Shown: piece by piece, positions 1 to 7,160 of the stretch
Numbering within the stretch: position 1 is the stretch's first letter
How the letters are laid out: each line of letters begins with the position of its first letter
Origin: Streptococcaceae bacterium
GTDB taxonomy: Bacteria > Bacillota > Bacilli > Lactobacillales > Streptococcaceae
Length of the DNA: 16,820 nt
Reading direction: 5' to 3'
Assembly (NCBI GenBank): GCA_031285105.1
Contig: JAITWV010000298.1
Span: forward strand, 1-16,820
Notes under the pieces: model-generated
What the model saw: only the letters and a program-made list of their open reading frames with translations
Databases searched by the model: none
What the model was told of the DNA's origin: nothing
Program-made: the position numbers and the translations under genes

Positions 1-45
1 TTTGTTGACACCAAAACAGCTAAAACCAGAAAGGTAAATGGTTGA
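1..45 (+). pseudogene. 3' remnant of a short ORF ending in the ardC start
   Basis: Frame 1 is open from the first base to TGA at 43-45 and encodes FVDTKTAKTRKVNG. The TGA overlaps the TTG start of ardC at 42-44, a typical translational-coupling arrangement. Joined to the start at 15228 after removing the IS and one TTGT copy, it makes a continuous 26-codon ORF with a fair ribosome binding site. Alone it could be chance, because 14 open codons at an edge mean little. The support comes from the restored frame and the target duplication. Confidence 0.4.
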
Positions 46-1019
46 TTATTATGACTTACACTAAGAAGAAAAAAACTTATACAAAAGCAGGCAAGGAAAA
101 AATGGCGAAAGAACGTGCCGAAAAAGTCTCTAAACTAACTGGAATGATAAATGTTGGCATCGAGAGCATCCTTGATAGTGAAAATTTCAAGAACTTACTT
201 AAATCAATGTCAGTTTTCCACCAATACTCAGCAAACAATCAACTTTTAATCTTCATGCAAAGACCTGATGCTACCCGTGTAGCAGGGTTTCAAACATGGA
301 AAAAAGTTAATCGTTTCGTGAAGAAAGGCGAAAAGGGAATACAAATTTTAAGACCAGTAACGTTCAAGAAAACCGAAGAAGTAAACGAACAGGGAGTTGT
401 TAGCCCTAGACACAATCCGAAAAAAGAAGGAGAGCCTACTTTAGAAATGGATGTTACTTACTTAGGTGGTTTTACCACGACCACTGTTTTTGACATTTCC
501 CAAACTGACGGAGAAGATTTGCCTAAACTAGATTACGACTTTAACGGAGCTGAAAACGTAGAGAATTTCGATAAGTTATTCAATGCGATTTCTGACCTTA
601 CTACATTTTCTGTATTTAAGGAAACTCCCGAAACAGACAACGTTTTAGCTAGTGGAGCAGAAGGTTACGCTAGATATGCTGACAATCGTATTGTTATTAA
701 TGCGGACTTACAACAAGAAGGACAATTAAAAGTGCTGATCCATGAAGTCGCACACTCTTTATTACATGAGGGTTCTAAAAAATCCAAAACAGCTAAGGAG
801 TTTGATGCAGAAAGTATCGCTTATGTTGTTTCTAATTATTTAGGGATTGATACGAATGAAAATTCATTCAATTACCTATCTATGTATGTTGGCAATAAAG
901 ACAGATTGAAAAAGCTAGAGTATAACCTGAAAGTGATCCAAAAAACTTCTCACGACATGATTGAAAAACTTGAAATTGCTTTTGAAAATAAAGAAAAAGA
1001 GGAACAGAGACATGCTTAA
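42..1019 (+). CDS. ardC: ArdC-family antirestriction protein with ssDNA-binding and metallopeptidase domains
   Basis: ArdC-type proteins are made early after plasmid entry and protect incoming DNA; they combine an N-terminal ssDNA-binding domain with a zinc metallopeptidase-like domain. Seen here: residues about 60-105 carry the family block YSANNQLLIFMQ, then PDATRVAGFQTW and VKKGEKGIQILRP. Residues 234-238 are HEVAH, and DAESIAYVV (about 255-263) supplies the usual downstream acidic ligand. The length of 325 residues is normal. The TTG at 42 was chosen because AGAAAGG at 28-34 lies 7 nt upstream; an in-frame ATG at 51 is 16 nt away but possible. The gene overlaps the next start by 8 nt, so it is the first complete gene of an operon. 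Protease activity and target are not known from the sequence. Confidence 0.88.
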   Translation: MIIMTYTKKKKTYTKAGKEKMAKERAEKVSKLTGMINVGIESILDSENFKNLLKSMSVFHQYSANNQLLIFMQRPDATRVAGFQTWKKVNRFVKKGEKGIQILRPVTFKKTEEVNEQGVVSPRHNPKKEGEPTLEMDVTYLGGFTTTTVFDISQTDGEDLPKLDYDFNGAENVENFDKLFNAISDLTTFSVFKETPETDNVLASGAEGYARYADNRIVINADLQQEGQLKVLIHEVAHSLLHEGSKKSKTAKEFDAESIAYVVSNYLGIDTNENSFNYLSMYVGNKDRLKKLEYNLKVIQKTSHDMIEKLEIAFENKEKEEQRHA

Positions 1020-1518
1020 AACCATTAATGATGTAACTAAAATAGAAAACCATTCTTCATTTGTTTGGCGAGATTTGAAGGAAGTCGTTGAAAAAATGAA
1101 GTCGTTCATTGAAAGTTCTAAACTTCCAAAAGGCGAGAGTGTTGATGATTTATTCTATACTCACGTTTTGGTAGAAGATGAATTTGAGTGGCGTATCGAA
1201 GTGTTGCCTGTTTATACGACAAGTGGTGCTGACAGTTACGACATGGATGCTTTTTACAACTGGTTTAACGAAAATGTCGATGATTATATTGACGAACAAT
1301 ATGCCAGCAATGAACGTTTTGTAAAACACGTTGCAGACTATATGTACCAAAATAATTTGTTCGATTATAAAATCGTCATTAGTTATTGGGAAAACGGAGT
1401 AATTACCAATAAAAACTACTACGCAAGCGATATTGATTGGCTAACTGATTATCAATTTTTCGAGGAAATTCTTTTCAATTGGAGAGAATTTGCGAATGAA
1501 GTTTGCTATGAAAAATAA
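1012..1518 (+). CDS. Very acidic protein of unknown function, paralogue of the next gene (copy 1)
   Basis: No known domain was recognised. The 168-residue product has about 34 Asp/Glu against 15 Lys/Arg by hand count. It shares an ordered set of motifs with the 179-residue product at 1614-2153: a Glu/Asp-rich YxxxFYNWF-type block, then NxLFDxKxxISYxxxG. The ATG at 1012 was chosen because AAAGAGG sits 9 nt upstream and the preceding ardC stop is overlapped; an upstream in-frame start at 961 lies deep inside ardC without a ribosome binding site. Size, charge and position between ardC and a DNA methyltransferase recall DNA-mimic antirestriction proteins such as ArdA, but no ArdA motif is visible, so this role is a hypothesis. 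Confidence 0.82.
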   Translation: MLKTINDVTKIENHSSFVWRDLKEVVEKMKSFIESSKLPKGESVDDLFYTHVLVEDEFEWRIEVLPVYTTSGADSYDMDAFYNWFNENVDDYIDEQYASNERFVKHVADYMYQNNLFDYKIVISYWENGVITNKNYYASDIDWLTDYQFFEEILFNWREFANEVCYEK

Positions 1519-1530
1519 AGAATAAAAGAA
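1517..1530 (+). repeat. AAAGAATAAAAGAA leader repeat (also 3815-3828)
   Basis: The 14-mer AAAGAATAAAAGAA is identical at 1517-1530 and 3815-3828. Shorter relatives leading into AGAGGA lie at 1595-1606 and 2160-2173. Three of the four stand directly before the ribosome binding sites at 1614, 2182 and 3843. The copy at 1517 overlaps a stop codon and has no gene immediately after it, which may mark the boundary of the paralogue duplication. It may be only an A-rich, unstructured ribosome-loading region. Confidence 0.5.
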
Positions 1531-1538
1531 TTTCTTAC

Positions 1539-1590
1539 AAAAGACACGAGAACATCTAGCAAACGCTGGTCTATTTTCGTGTCTTTTTAA
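1539..1590 (+). terminator. Terminator-like hairpin between the two acidic paralogues
   Basis: Arm AAAAGACACGA (1539-1549) pairs perfectly with TCGTGTCTTTT (1577-1587), giving 11 bp with a T run extending to 1588. The 27-nt loop contains a small AGC/GCT stem. The loop is long for an intrinsic terminator, so partial read-through into the downstream genes is likely. It could set a lower level for copy 2 and the methyltransferase. Confidence 0.6.
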
Positions 1591-1613
1591 TTTTAAGAAT
1601 AGAGGACAATAAA

Positions 1614-2153
1614 ATGTATAAATTCAATCAAGACGACTTAAATGTAATCGACATCCATGAATTAATAGAAGAAGTAAAACAAATTCATGAATTAATTAGC
1701 AATTCAGATGCAAGATCTGGCGTGAAAGAGCTATTAGTTAAAGGAATTTTATATCATCACTCAATCATAGACGGTCATTCAAGTTTTTGGCTTGAATTTG
1801 TTCCTGAATATCAGAAGTCTATTTTTGGCGAAACGGATGAAGAAGATTTTGAAGATTGGTTTGATTACTTAACCGCTCTAAACTATATTGATGTTCATTT
1901 TGTAGAGAACAAAGATATTTATGAGGCTATGAAAGAAACGGTTTATAAAAATAAGCTGTTCGATGTCAAACTAACCATTTCTTATGAAATTGACGGAGAA
2001 ATTAGTCAAGAAACGTTATACAAATGGGAAGTAGAAGAAGTAGATGTTAAAGACCTTTGCACTGCTGTTTGGAATGAATATAAAGACGGTGTAAAAGCTG
2101 TTTTTGATTTCTTACCTGACAGCGTAGAGGATAGCATTTCTCGCCACCTATAA
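1614..2153 (+). CDS. Very acidic protein of unknown function, paralogue of the previous gene (copy 2)
   Basis: The 179-residue product has about 41 Asp/Glu against 16 Lys/Arg by hand count, a net charge near -25. Shared with copy 1 are the central acidic block (here TDEEDFEDWFDYLTALNYID) and KNKLFDVKLTISYEIDG. Identity elsewhere is low, so the duplication is old or the pair has diverged under selection. The ATG follows AGAGGA by a normal distance. It lies downstream of a terminator-like hairpin and 28 nt before the methyltransferase gene. No catalytic motif, signal peptide or membrane segment is seen. A DNA-mimic antirestriction role is a guess from charge and context. Confidence 0.85.
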   Translation: MYKFNQDDLNVIDIHELIEEVKQIHELISNSDARSGVKELLVKGILYHHSIIDGHSSFWLEFVPEYQKSIFGETDEEDFEDWFDYLTALNYIDVHFVENKDIYEAMKETVYKNKLFDVKLTISYEIDGEISQETLYKWEVEEVDVKDLCTAVWNEYKDGVKAVFDFLPDSVEDSISRHL

Positions 2154-2181
2154 AAAAATAAGAATAAGAGGAGCAATATAT

Positions 2182-3798
2182 ATGTTTAATAAAGATTTTT
2201 TTCCAACACCTAAAAACGTTTTAAATGAATGGTTGAAAGATTTTAAAGCTAAGAAAGGCGTTTCAATTCTTGAGGCAAGTGCTGGTAAAGGAGATATTCT
2301 TGAATATATCCTTGAACACAAATCAAGTGAAGTAGTTACTGTCCGCAATAAAGTGTTCAATCACTCTTACGATCGCAAAGACTTTGACATTGATGCAATC
2401 GAGATTGAACCTGAATTACAATCAATCCTTAAAGGGAAAGGTTTTCGTGTCGTTCACAATGATTTTCTAACTTATCACACAAACAAGCGTTATGACTATA
2501 TAATCATGAACCCACCATTTAGCGAGGGGGATAAACACTTGTTGAAGGCAATCGACTTAATGAAAGACGGTGGTAAGATTTTTGCTTTACTTAATGCGGA
2601 AACTTTACTCAATCCGTTTTCAAACAATCGAAAAGACCTATTGCGTAAGCTGGAAGAATATCAGACTGATATTGAATATCTTGATAATTCCTTTATAGAT
2701 GCCGAACGTAAGACTGGCGTTAAGGTAGCTATGATCCGACTAGACATTCCTAAGCGTGTGAAGAAGTCGCTATTTTATGAAGATATGAAAAAGGCTTATA
2801 ACCAACAAGAAAAAGAGCAAGCACAAAAATATCATATTACTACTGGTAATTTTATTGCTGAGTTTGTTCGTTCATACAATCTTGAGGTGCAAGCTGGTGT
2901 TCGTTTACTTGAGGAATTTAGTGCTTTTAAGCTAAACATTCAACAAGACAGCAATAGCAATCGTAGCCTTCTAAAAATGGACTTATATAATGAGCAATCA
3001 GGAAGTTTTAGCGAGGTGTCAGTAAACGAATATATCCGTAACGTGCGAGCGAAATATTGGGATAACCTATTTAACAATCGCAAGTTTACAGAGAAGCTGA
3101 CAGAAAACCTCAAACGTGATTTAGTAAATGATATTCATAAATTTGTAGATTATGAATTTAGCGAATACAACATTTATAATATTCAGTTAGAACTTTCTAA
3201 AAATCTTGTAGAAGGTGTAGAAAATACTATTATTGAGCTGTTTGACAGTCTATCGTATGTACATTCTTATGATGAATTTTCCAAAAACACGCATCTTTTT
3301 AATGGCTGGAAAACTAATAAATCTTGGTTTATTAACAAAAAGGTCATTATCCCAAGCATGAATTTTTGGGTTTCTGAGAAATTGTACGGTAGCGAATATT
3401 TAATTCAACGGTTAAGCGACATTGAAAAATCATTGAATTATTTAAACGGAAATCAACCGATTGCTTTAAATGTAAGGGATGTATTGATCCAAGCAAAAGA
3501 AAACGACATCTTTAAAAAAGTCGAGTGCGAGTTTTTCTACCTTACTTTCTTCAAGAAAGGTACTTGCCACTTAGAATTTAAAGATATGGAGCTTTTAGCT
3601 AGGTTCAATCGTTTCGCATCGCAGGGTAAAGGTTGGTTGCCACCGTCATATAGCAAAAAATCTTACAATGACATGACTAGAGAGGAGCAAGAAGTTATCA
3701 ACGAATTTGAAGGCGAAGCTGAGTATCGTAAATTTTACGAGCGTTCATCAAGCCAGCAAATTGGAAATGGTAATGAAATGCTTAGAATTGCAGTCTAA
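2182..3798 (+). CDS. Class I SAM-dependent DNA adenine methyltransferase with DUF4942-like C-terminus
   Basis: The product should transfer a methyl group from S-adenosylmethionine to adenine in DNA. Motif I is EASAGKGD (residues 31-38), the acidic motif II region follows at DAIEIEPE, and motif IV is NPPF at 110-113, the form used by N6-adenine enzymes. Residues after about 350 (GWKTNKSWF, a conserved FFKKGTCHLEF block, RFASQGKGWLPPS) resemble the DUF4942 domain that often trails plasmid and phage methyltransferases. Total length is 538 residues. AGAGGAG precedes the ATG. No restriction endonuclease or specificity subunit is nearby, so it is an orphan enzyme, probably protecting the plasmid from host restriction together with ArdC. 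Target sequence unknown. Confidence 0.85.
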   Translation: MFNKDFFPTPKNVLNEWLKDFKAKKGVSILEASAGKGDILEYILEHKSSEVVTVRNKVFNHSYDRKDFDIDAIEIEPELQSILKGKGFRVVHNDFLTYHTNKRYDYIIMNPPFSEGDKHLLKAIDLMKDGGKIFALLNAETLLNPFSNNRKDLLRKLEEYQTDIEYLDNSFIDAERKTGVKVAMIRLDIPKRVKKSLFYEDMKKAYNQQEKEQAQKYHITTGNFIAEFVRSYNLEVQAGVRLLEEFSAFKLNIQQDSNSNRSLLKMDLYNEQSGSFSEVSVNEYIRNVRAKYWDNLFNNRKFTEKLTENLKRDLVNDIHKFVDYEFSEYNIYNIQLELSKNLVEGVENTIIELFDSLSYVHSYDEFSKNTHLFNGWKTNKSWFINKKVIIPSMNFWVSEKLYGSEYLIQRLSDIEKSLNYLNGNQPIALNVRDVLIQAKENDIFKKVECEFFYLTFFKKGTCHLEFKDMELLARFNRFASQGKGWLPPSYSKKSYNDMTREEQEVINEFEGEAEYRKFYERSSSQQIGNGNEMLRIAV

Positions 3799-3842
3799 AA
3801 AAGACATATAACTTAAAGAATAAAAGAAAAGAGGATAATATA

Positions 3843-4508
3843 ATGAGTGAAATTATTTATGGAATCGAGCAAGGAGTTAGCTTTAATCTTAATATGGTCG
3901 ATTGGTCGGGGCTTTCAACCTATCAAATTGAGAGTGCGATTAAGGGAAAAGTTGTAAAATCAGCAGATTTTAGCGACAAAATTCTTACCCCTGCAAAAAT
4001 TAAAAAGATTAAAGATGAACACCGTGGCTACGCAATGGACTTAGTCTACAAAGAGTTTAGCGTAAACGATTATAACTTCAATGCAATTCGGTTAGGCATC
4101 ACTGGTTATACTAAATTGAAGCCAAAATATAAACCATTGTCAGAATATGTAGTTGATCGCAACAAGCCAAAAACGAAAAAAGGACTTCGTAAAAAGGGAT
4201 ATGCCTTGTACCAAAAAAGAGGAATGTTCAACGAACAACTTATTTTTCGGGCTGAAACACTTACAGAAGTAAAAAAACGTGGACTTGTTCTTTATCAACA
4301 AAGAAAAGGTTCATTTAGTGTTAGAAAACTTGTGGTGGACGAACACAACAACATTCGTGATAGTTATGACATTGGTAAAATTACTGGCGAAAGAATTGGC
4401 GTGATGAAGTCGATGCCGAAAACAACACCTAAGTCATATATTGTGTTACCTGAATACCTATATGCTTACGCAGGTAGAGTAACTGATGCTGAATATGAAT
4501 GGATGTAA
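3843..4508 (+). CDS. Hypothetical basic protein with an internal repeat
   Basis: No family was recognised. The 221-residue product is rich in lysine in the middle (KTKKGLRKKG, about 111-119). It contains two related units: KKGYALYQKRGMF... at about 117-138 and KRGLVLYQQRKGSF... at about 145-168, each a GxxLYQxR core followed by a beta-like stretch and an acidic end. This suggests two small beta-rich modules that could bind nucleic acid, which is inference. The ribosome binding site GAGGA is well placed before the ATG, and the 14-mer leader repeat precedes it. It lies between the methyltransferase and primase genes in the same direction. Confidence 0.75.
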   Translation: MSEIIYGIEQGVSFNLNMVDWSGLSTYQIESAIKGKVVKSADFSDKILTPAKIKKIKDEHRGYAMDLVYKEFSVNDYNFNAIRLGITGYTKLKPKYKPLSEYVVDRNKPKTKKGLRKKGYALYQKRGMFNEQLIFRAETLTEVKKRGLVLYQQRKGSFSVRKLVVDEHNNIRDSYDIGKITGERIGVMKSMPKTTPKSYIVLPEYLYAYAGRVTDAEYEWM

Positions 4509-4522
4509 TTATACACTTATTA

Positions 4523-4550
4523 GCTACAAGCCTTTAAATAGGCTTGTGGC
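4523..4550 (+). promoter_or_regulatory. Strong hairpin upstream of the primase-like gene, no T run
   Basis: GCTACAAGCCT (4523-4533) pairs with AGGCTTGTGGC (4540-4550): 11 bp with one G-U pair and a 6-nt loop. The following bases (GTTATCATAA) do not form a T tract, so it is not a standard terminator. It ends about 10 nt before the AAGGAGAGG ribosome binding site and could protect or process the mRNA, or adjust primase expression. Confidence 0.55.
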
Positions 4551-4573
4551 GTTATCATAAAGGAGAGGAAGAA

Positions 4574-6001
4574 ATGACTAAACAAATGAATACAAATATG
4601 CGTACACGTTTTGCTTATGAGCAGGACTTAAACAACCTAAAAACATGGGATAAATATAAATTTATGTACGAGTTACAAGGTGGTCCAAAAGTCTCGTGGT
4701 ATGAAATGTACGATAATTGTCTTATCTGTAATCACACAAGAGGTTGCATGATTAATGATAAGGGAACAATGGTTGTGTGCGTTACTCAGGAAAGTCCAGT
4801 TGTTTTTTCAACAAAATGGCAATCATGGGTTCACGCATTAGACGGTTCTCAACCAAATCTAAATCTAAAAGCTAAAACAGGCTTAACGCAATCAACAACA
4901 GCTAACGAGTTTATAGCTGATAAAGTTTATAAAATGATTTTATCGCACTATCCATTAACTCCTGAACATACCCAGCACTTGATTAAAGAGCGTGGTATGA
5001 CACTTGAGGAGATAAAAGAACGTGGGTATGCCTCATACAAGCAAGAAGTTCCATTGTTTCCTGTCCCAGATCCAAACGGAGAATATGTAAAAGACGGACA
5101 AAGCGTTCGGTTTGATAATCTATGGATAGACAGATTAGTTAAAGCTGGTCTATTCAAAAACGATTGGAAGGGTGTCGCAGGGTTTTATATGGAAAGCGAA
5201 GGAGACGAACGTATGTTACGTTTCCATGCAGAAGAAGGCATCCTAATACCGTTTAGAAACGGAAAGAAACAAATAGTTGGACTGCAAGTTAGACTAGACG
5301 ATGATAAGCGTGGATATTCGGAAAGTAAGTCTACAAACCCCGAATATAAAGCTGAAATTATTCCTTTTGGAAAAAATAAGCTATATGCAGGCGTTGAGGC
5401 AAAAATCGTCAACATTGAAACTGGTGAAGTAATCGGACAAGCCACTGATTTAAAATATCCTATAATAATTAAGGACGGACTCGGTAATATCGTCAGTGAG
5501 TTCACTTTCAAGCAAGAACCGAAATATAAGTGGGTTTCATCAGCAAATCGCTTATATGGTGTGAAAGCGAATGTTACAGCCCATGTTGCCTATTCACTAG
5601 ACAACCTAAAGAATAAATATCCGTATGTAAACACATTTTGGATAACGGAAGGTGGTCTAAAAGCTGATATAATCGCTTCTAACCTACACAAAGGTTTGTC
5701 TAAGGAAAAACTTGCAATGTATGGTTCAAACGTTATTGCAGTAGCAGGAACAGGGCAATGGAGACGTGCGATTGAAGTCGCTAAAAATCAAGGAGCTAAG
5801 ACGGTCGTTTTGGCGTTTGATAGCGACTACCTGTCAAATGAAGCTGTTCGCAAAGACTATAATCGCATGGCGACTGAATTGAAAGAAAACACTGGCATTA
5901 ACGTATTTATCGCTAAATGGCAGGAGTATCAAGGCAAAGGGCTAGATGATTTATTATTGAATGGTTATTCTCCTTCGATTGAATATTTGCAAGATTTATG
6001 A
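4574..6001 (+). CDS. Primase-like protein: zinc ribbon plus TOPRIM (DUF3854-like)
   Basis: This probably synthesises RNA primers for plasmid replication or for complementary-strand synthesis. Seen: a cysteine cluster at C49, C52, C58 and C69 typical of primase zinc ribbons; a stretch resembling the DnaG-type core (EEGILIPFRNGKKQIVGLQV, about 217-236); and a TOPRIM-like module with glutamate E359 in WITEGGLKADI and D416/D418 in LAFDSDYLS, ending with KGLDDLLL. The arrangement matches the DUF3854 group found in phage and plasmid replication proteins. No Walker A motif is present, so it lacks a helicase domain. Length 475 residues. The ATG at 4574 has GGAGAGGAAG just upstream; an in-frame TTG at 4544 falls inside a hairpin and was not used. 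Confidence 0.8.
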   Translation: MTKQMNTNMRTRFAYEQDLNNLKTWDKYKFMYELQGGPKVSWYEMYDNCLICNHTRGCMINDKGTMVVCVTQESPVVFSTKWQSWVHALDGSQPNLNLKAKTGLTQSTTANEFIADKVYKMILSHYPLTPEHTQHLIKERGMTLEEIKERGYASYKQEVPLFPVPDPNGEYVKDGQSVRFDNLWIDRLVKAGLFKNDWKGVAGFYMESEGDERMLRFHAEEGILIPFRNGKKQIVGLQVRLDDDKRGYSESKSTNPEYKAEIIPFGKNKLYAGVEAKIVNIETGEVIGQATDLKYPIIIKDGLGNIVSEFTFKQEPKYKWVSSANRLYGVKANVTAHVAYSLDNLKNKYPYVNTFWITEGGLKADIIASNLHKGLSKEKLAMYGSNVIAVAGTGQWRRAIEVAKNQGAKTVVLAFDSDYLSNEAVRKDYNRMATELKENTGINVFIAKWQEYQGKGLDDLLLNGYSPSIEYLQDL

Positions 6002-6050
6002 TTAATGTAAGTTTGGAAAATATCGTGATATAATAAAAGGAGATATAACA

Positions 6051-6302
6051 ATGCCCAAAGTTGATGAATTTCAAGGTTTTTCTGTTTCTTTCTACGCTAA
6101 CGAGCATTTACCAAAACACGTTCACTTTAGAAAAGGTGGAGGGCAAATGGTAAAAATTAATATCGAAAAGATTGAAGTTGTTAATTCAATCAACGTTAGC
6201 AAGCAAATGGAAAAAGTTTTGTTGAAACGTACTGAATTGATGCAAAAACATTATTTGCATCAATGGAATTCGTTTTTCAAAAATAAACCAGACTTATTGT
6301 AG
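6051..6302 (+). CDS. DUF4160 family small protein
   Basis: The 83-residue product has the DUF4160 signature: an N-terminal MPKVDEFQGFSVSFY followed by ANEHLPKHVHFRKGGGQ, in which the NEHLPxHVH motif is the family hallmark. The function of DUF4160 proteins is not established. They are commonly encoded beside a DUF2442 protein, as here, and such pairs have been suggested to act as toxin-antitoxin modules. AAAGGAG precedes the ATG. It lies 49 nt after the primase-like gene and 11 nt before its partner. Confidence 0.8.
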   Translation: MPKVDEFQGFSVSFYANEHLPKHVHFRKGGGQMVKINIEKIEVVNSINVSKQMEKVLLKRTELMQKHYLHQWNSFFKNKPDLL

Positions 6303-6313
6303 GAGTGATAAAT

Positions 6314-6574
6314 ATGGGAATTATTAGTGCTAAAATTATTGACGGTTATGCCATGTTGATTGGTTTTTATGACGGAAAGTTGGTTCTCTTTGATTTTTCA
6401 AGATACGAAAATGAATTTTATTTTGAAGTGATTAGAGATAATTTTAAAGAATATTTTATTGAAAACGGTAGTTTATGGTTCGGGGATTATATAGGTATAG
6501 ACCCAGAAACAATTTACCAAGAAGGCGTGATTGTCAGCGAAAAAATGCAAAAAGCATTAGACAAGATTGCCTAA
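6314..6574 (+). CDS. DUF2442-like small protein, partner of the DUF4160 gene
   Basis: The 86-residue product fits the DUF2442 pattern: an N-terminal beta pair ending in FYDGKLVLFDFS, a central helix-like DNFKEYF, and a terminal GDYIGIDPETIYQEGV similar to the family's DIDPExLY ending. The ATG at 6314 is preceded by AGGAGTG at 6301-6307; a GTG at 6305 would overlap that ribosome binding site and was rejected. It forms a two-gene unit with the DUF4160 gene and ends just before a strong terminator. The function is unknown, and antitoxin or adaptor roles are only suggestions. Confidence 0.7.
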   Translation: MGIISAKIIDGYAMLIGFYDGKLVLFDFSRYENEFYFEVIRDNFKEYFIENGSLWFGDYIGIDPETIYQEGVIVSEKMQKALDKIA

Positions 6575-6580
6575 CAAGAG

Positions 6581-6613
6581 AGACCCCTAGCATTTGCTAA
6601 GGGGTCTTTTTTT
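6581..6613 (+). terminator. Intrinsic terminator closing the rightward operon
   Basis: AGACCCCTAGC (6581-6591) pairs with GCTAAGGGGTCT (6596-6607), a GC-rich stem with one bulged base and a 4-nt loop, followed by seven T. It is clearly oriented for the rightward genes. It overlaps the end of the leftward parR-like gene and may act weakly on that transcript too. Confidence 0.88.
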
Positions 6614-7145
6614 ATCTGATTTTTCCTCTTGTTCCAAGTGGGCTTACCTGAGTTTTATTTGTTGGAGTATCTTTTTTTTCCGAAGATAGTTTGTCTAATT
6701 CGGCATCGGCTTTACTTAAATTTTCTTCTTTGAACGCTATAATTTTCCGCAATTCTTCTAGCGTGATATTTTTGTTCTCTACTAATTCTCCATATAAAAA
6801 CAATTTGTAGCTCTCTTTTAGAAAGGCACTTAATGGTGTGCTATCGTTTCTTTGTACTAAATATTCAAAAATGATCCCTAATTTTTTTGAAATGACTACT
6901 TGGAACGGACTTTTTGTGTTTTCTATAAATCTAGTAAACGAACCTGATGATACAGCGTTCATCAATGTTTCTTGTTTTTCTTTTGGCACTTCGATTTTAA
7001 TGTTGAAGCGTTCAATTAAATATCTAAAAAACAATACATACTCGGCAGTCTTTTGAACGCCACCGTTATCTTGAATAAAATCATAAATATCTTCTTCGTT
7101 CTTTTCGAGAGTAAAAGCAGTCCTGAAATTTTTTTTGTCGGACAT
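6612..7145 (-). CDS. parR: ParR-like centromere-binding adaptor of an actin-type partition system
   Basis: ParR proteins bind parC repeats through a ribbon-helix-helix fold and cap ParM filaments. The 177-residue product begins with FRTAFTLEKNEEDIYDFI, a strand-then-helix start that fits a ribbon-helix-helix, and continues into VLFFRYLIERF. The C-terminal third is charged and probably disordered (LSSEKKDTPTNKTQ), with a basic end, as expected for the ParM-contacting tail. It begins 15 nt after the parM-like stop, with AGCAGGTG as ribosome binding site. The assignment rests mainly on context; sequence similarity by eye is modest. Confidence 0.7.
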   Translation of the reverse strand: MSDKKNFRTAFTLEKNEEDIYDFIQDNGGVQKTAEYVLFFRYLIERFNIKIEVPKEKQETLMNAVSSGSFTRFIENTKSPFQVVISKKLGIIFEYLVQRNDSTPLSAFLKESYKLFLYGELVENKNITLEELRKIIAFKEENLSKADAELDKLSSEKKDTPTNKTQVSPLGTRGKIR

Positions 7146-7160
7146 TTAAACACCTGCTTT

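Noticed and set aside
5..10. TTGACA as -35 box for ardC
   Set aside because: No -10 like sequence follows at 16-18 bp; the bases at 27-33 are CAGAAAG.
961..1011. Upstream extension of the first acidic protein
   Set aside because: It lies inside ardC, lacks a ribosome binding site, and the added lysine-rich residues do not align with the paralogue.
4544..4573. TTG start for the primase-like gene
   Set aside because: It falls in the right arm of a hairpin, has no ribosome binding site, and the ATG at 4574 is well supported.
5185..5511. Minus-strand ORF of 108 codons
   Set aside because: It is a shadow of the primase-like gene with low-complexity Ser/Ile-rich translation and no ribosome binding site.
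6029..6034. TATAAT as promoter for the DUF4160 gene
   Set aside because: Transcription would start inside the ribosome binding site, and no -35 box is present.
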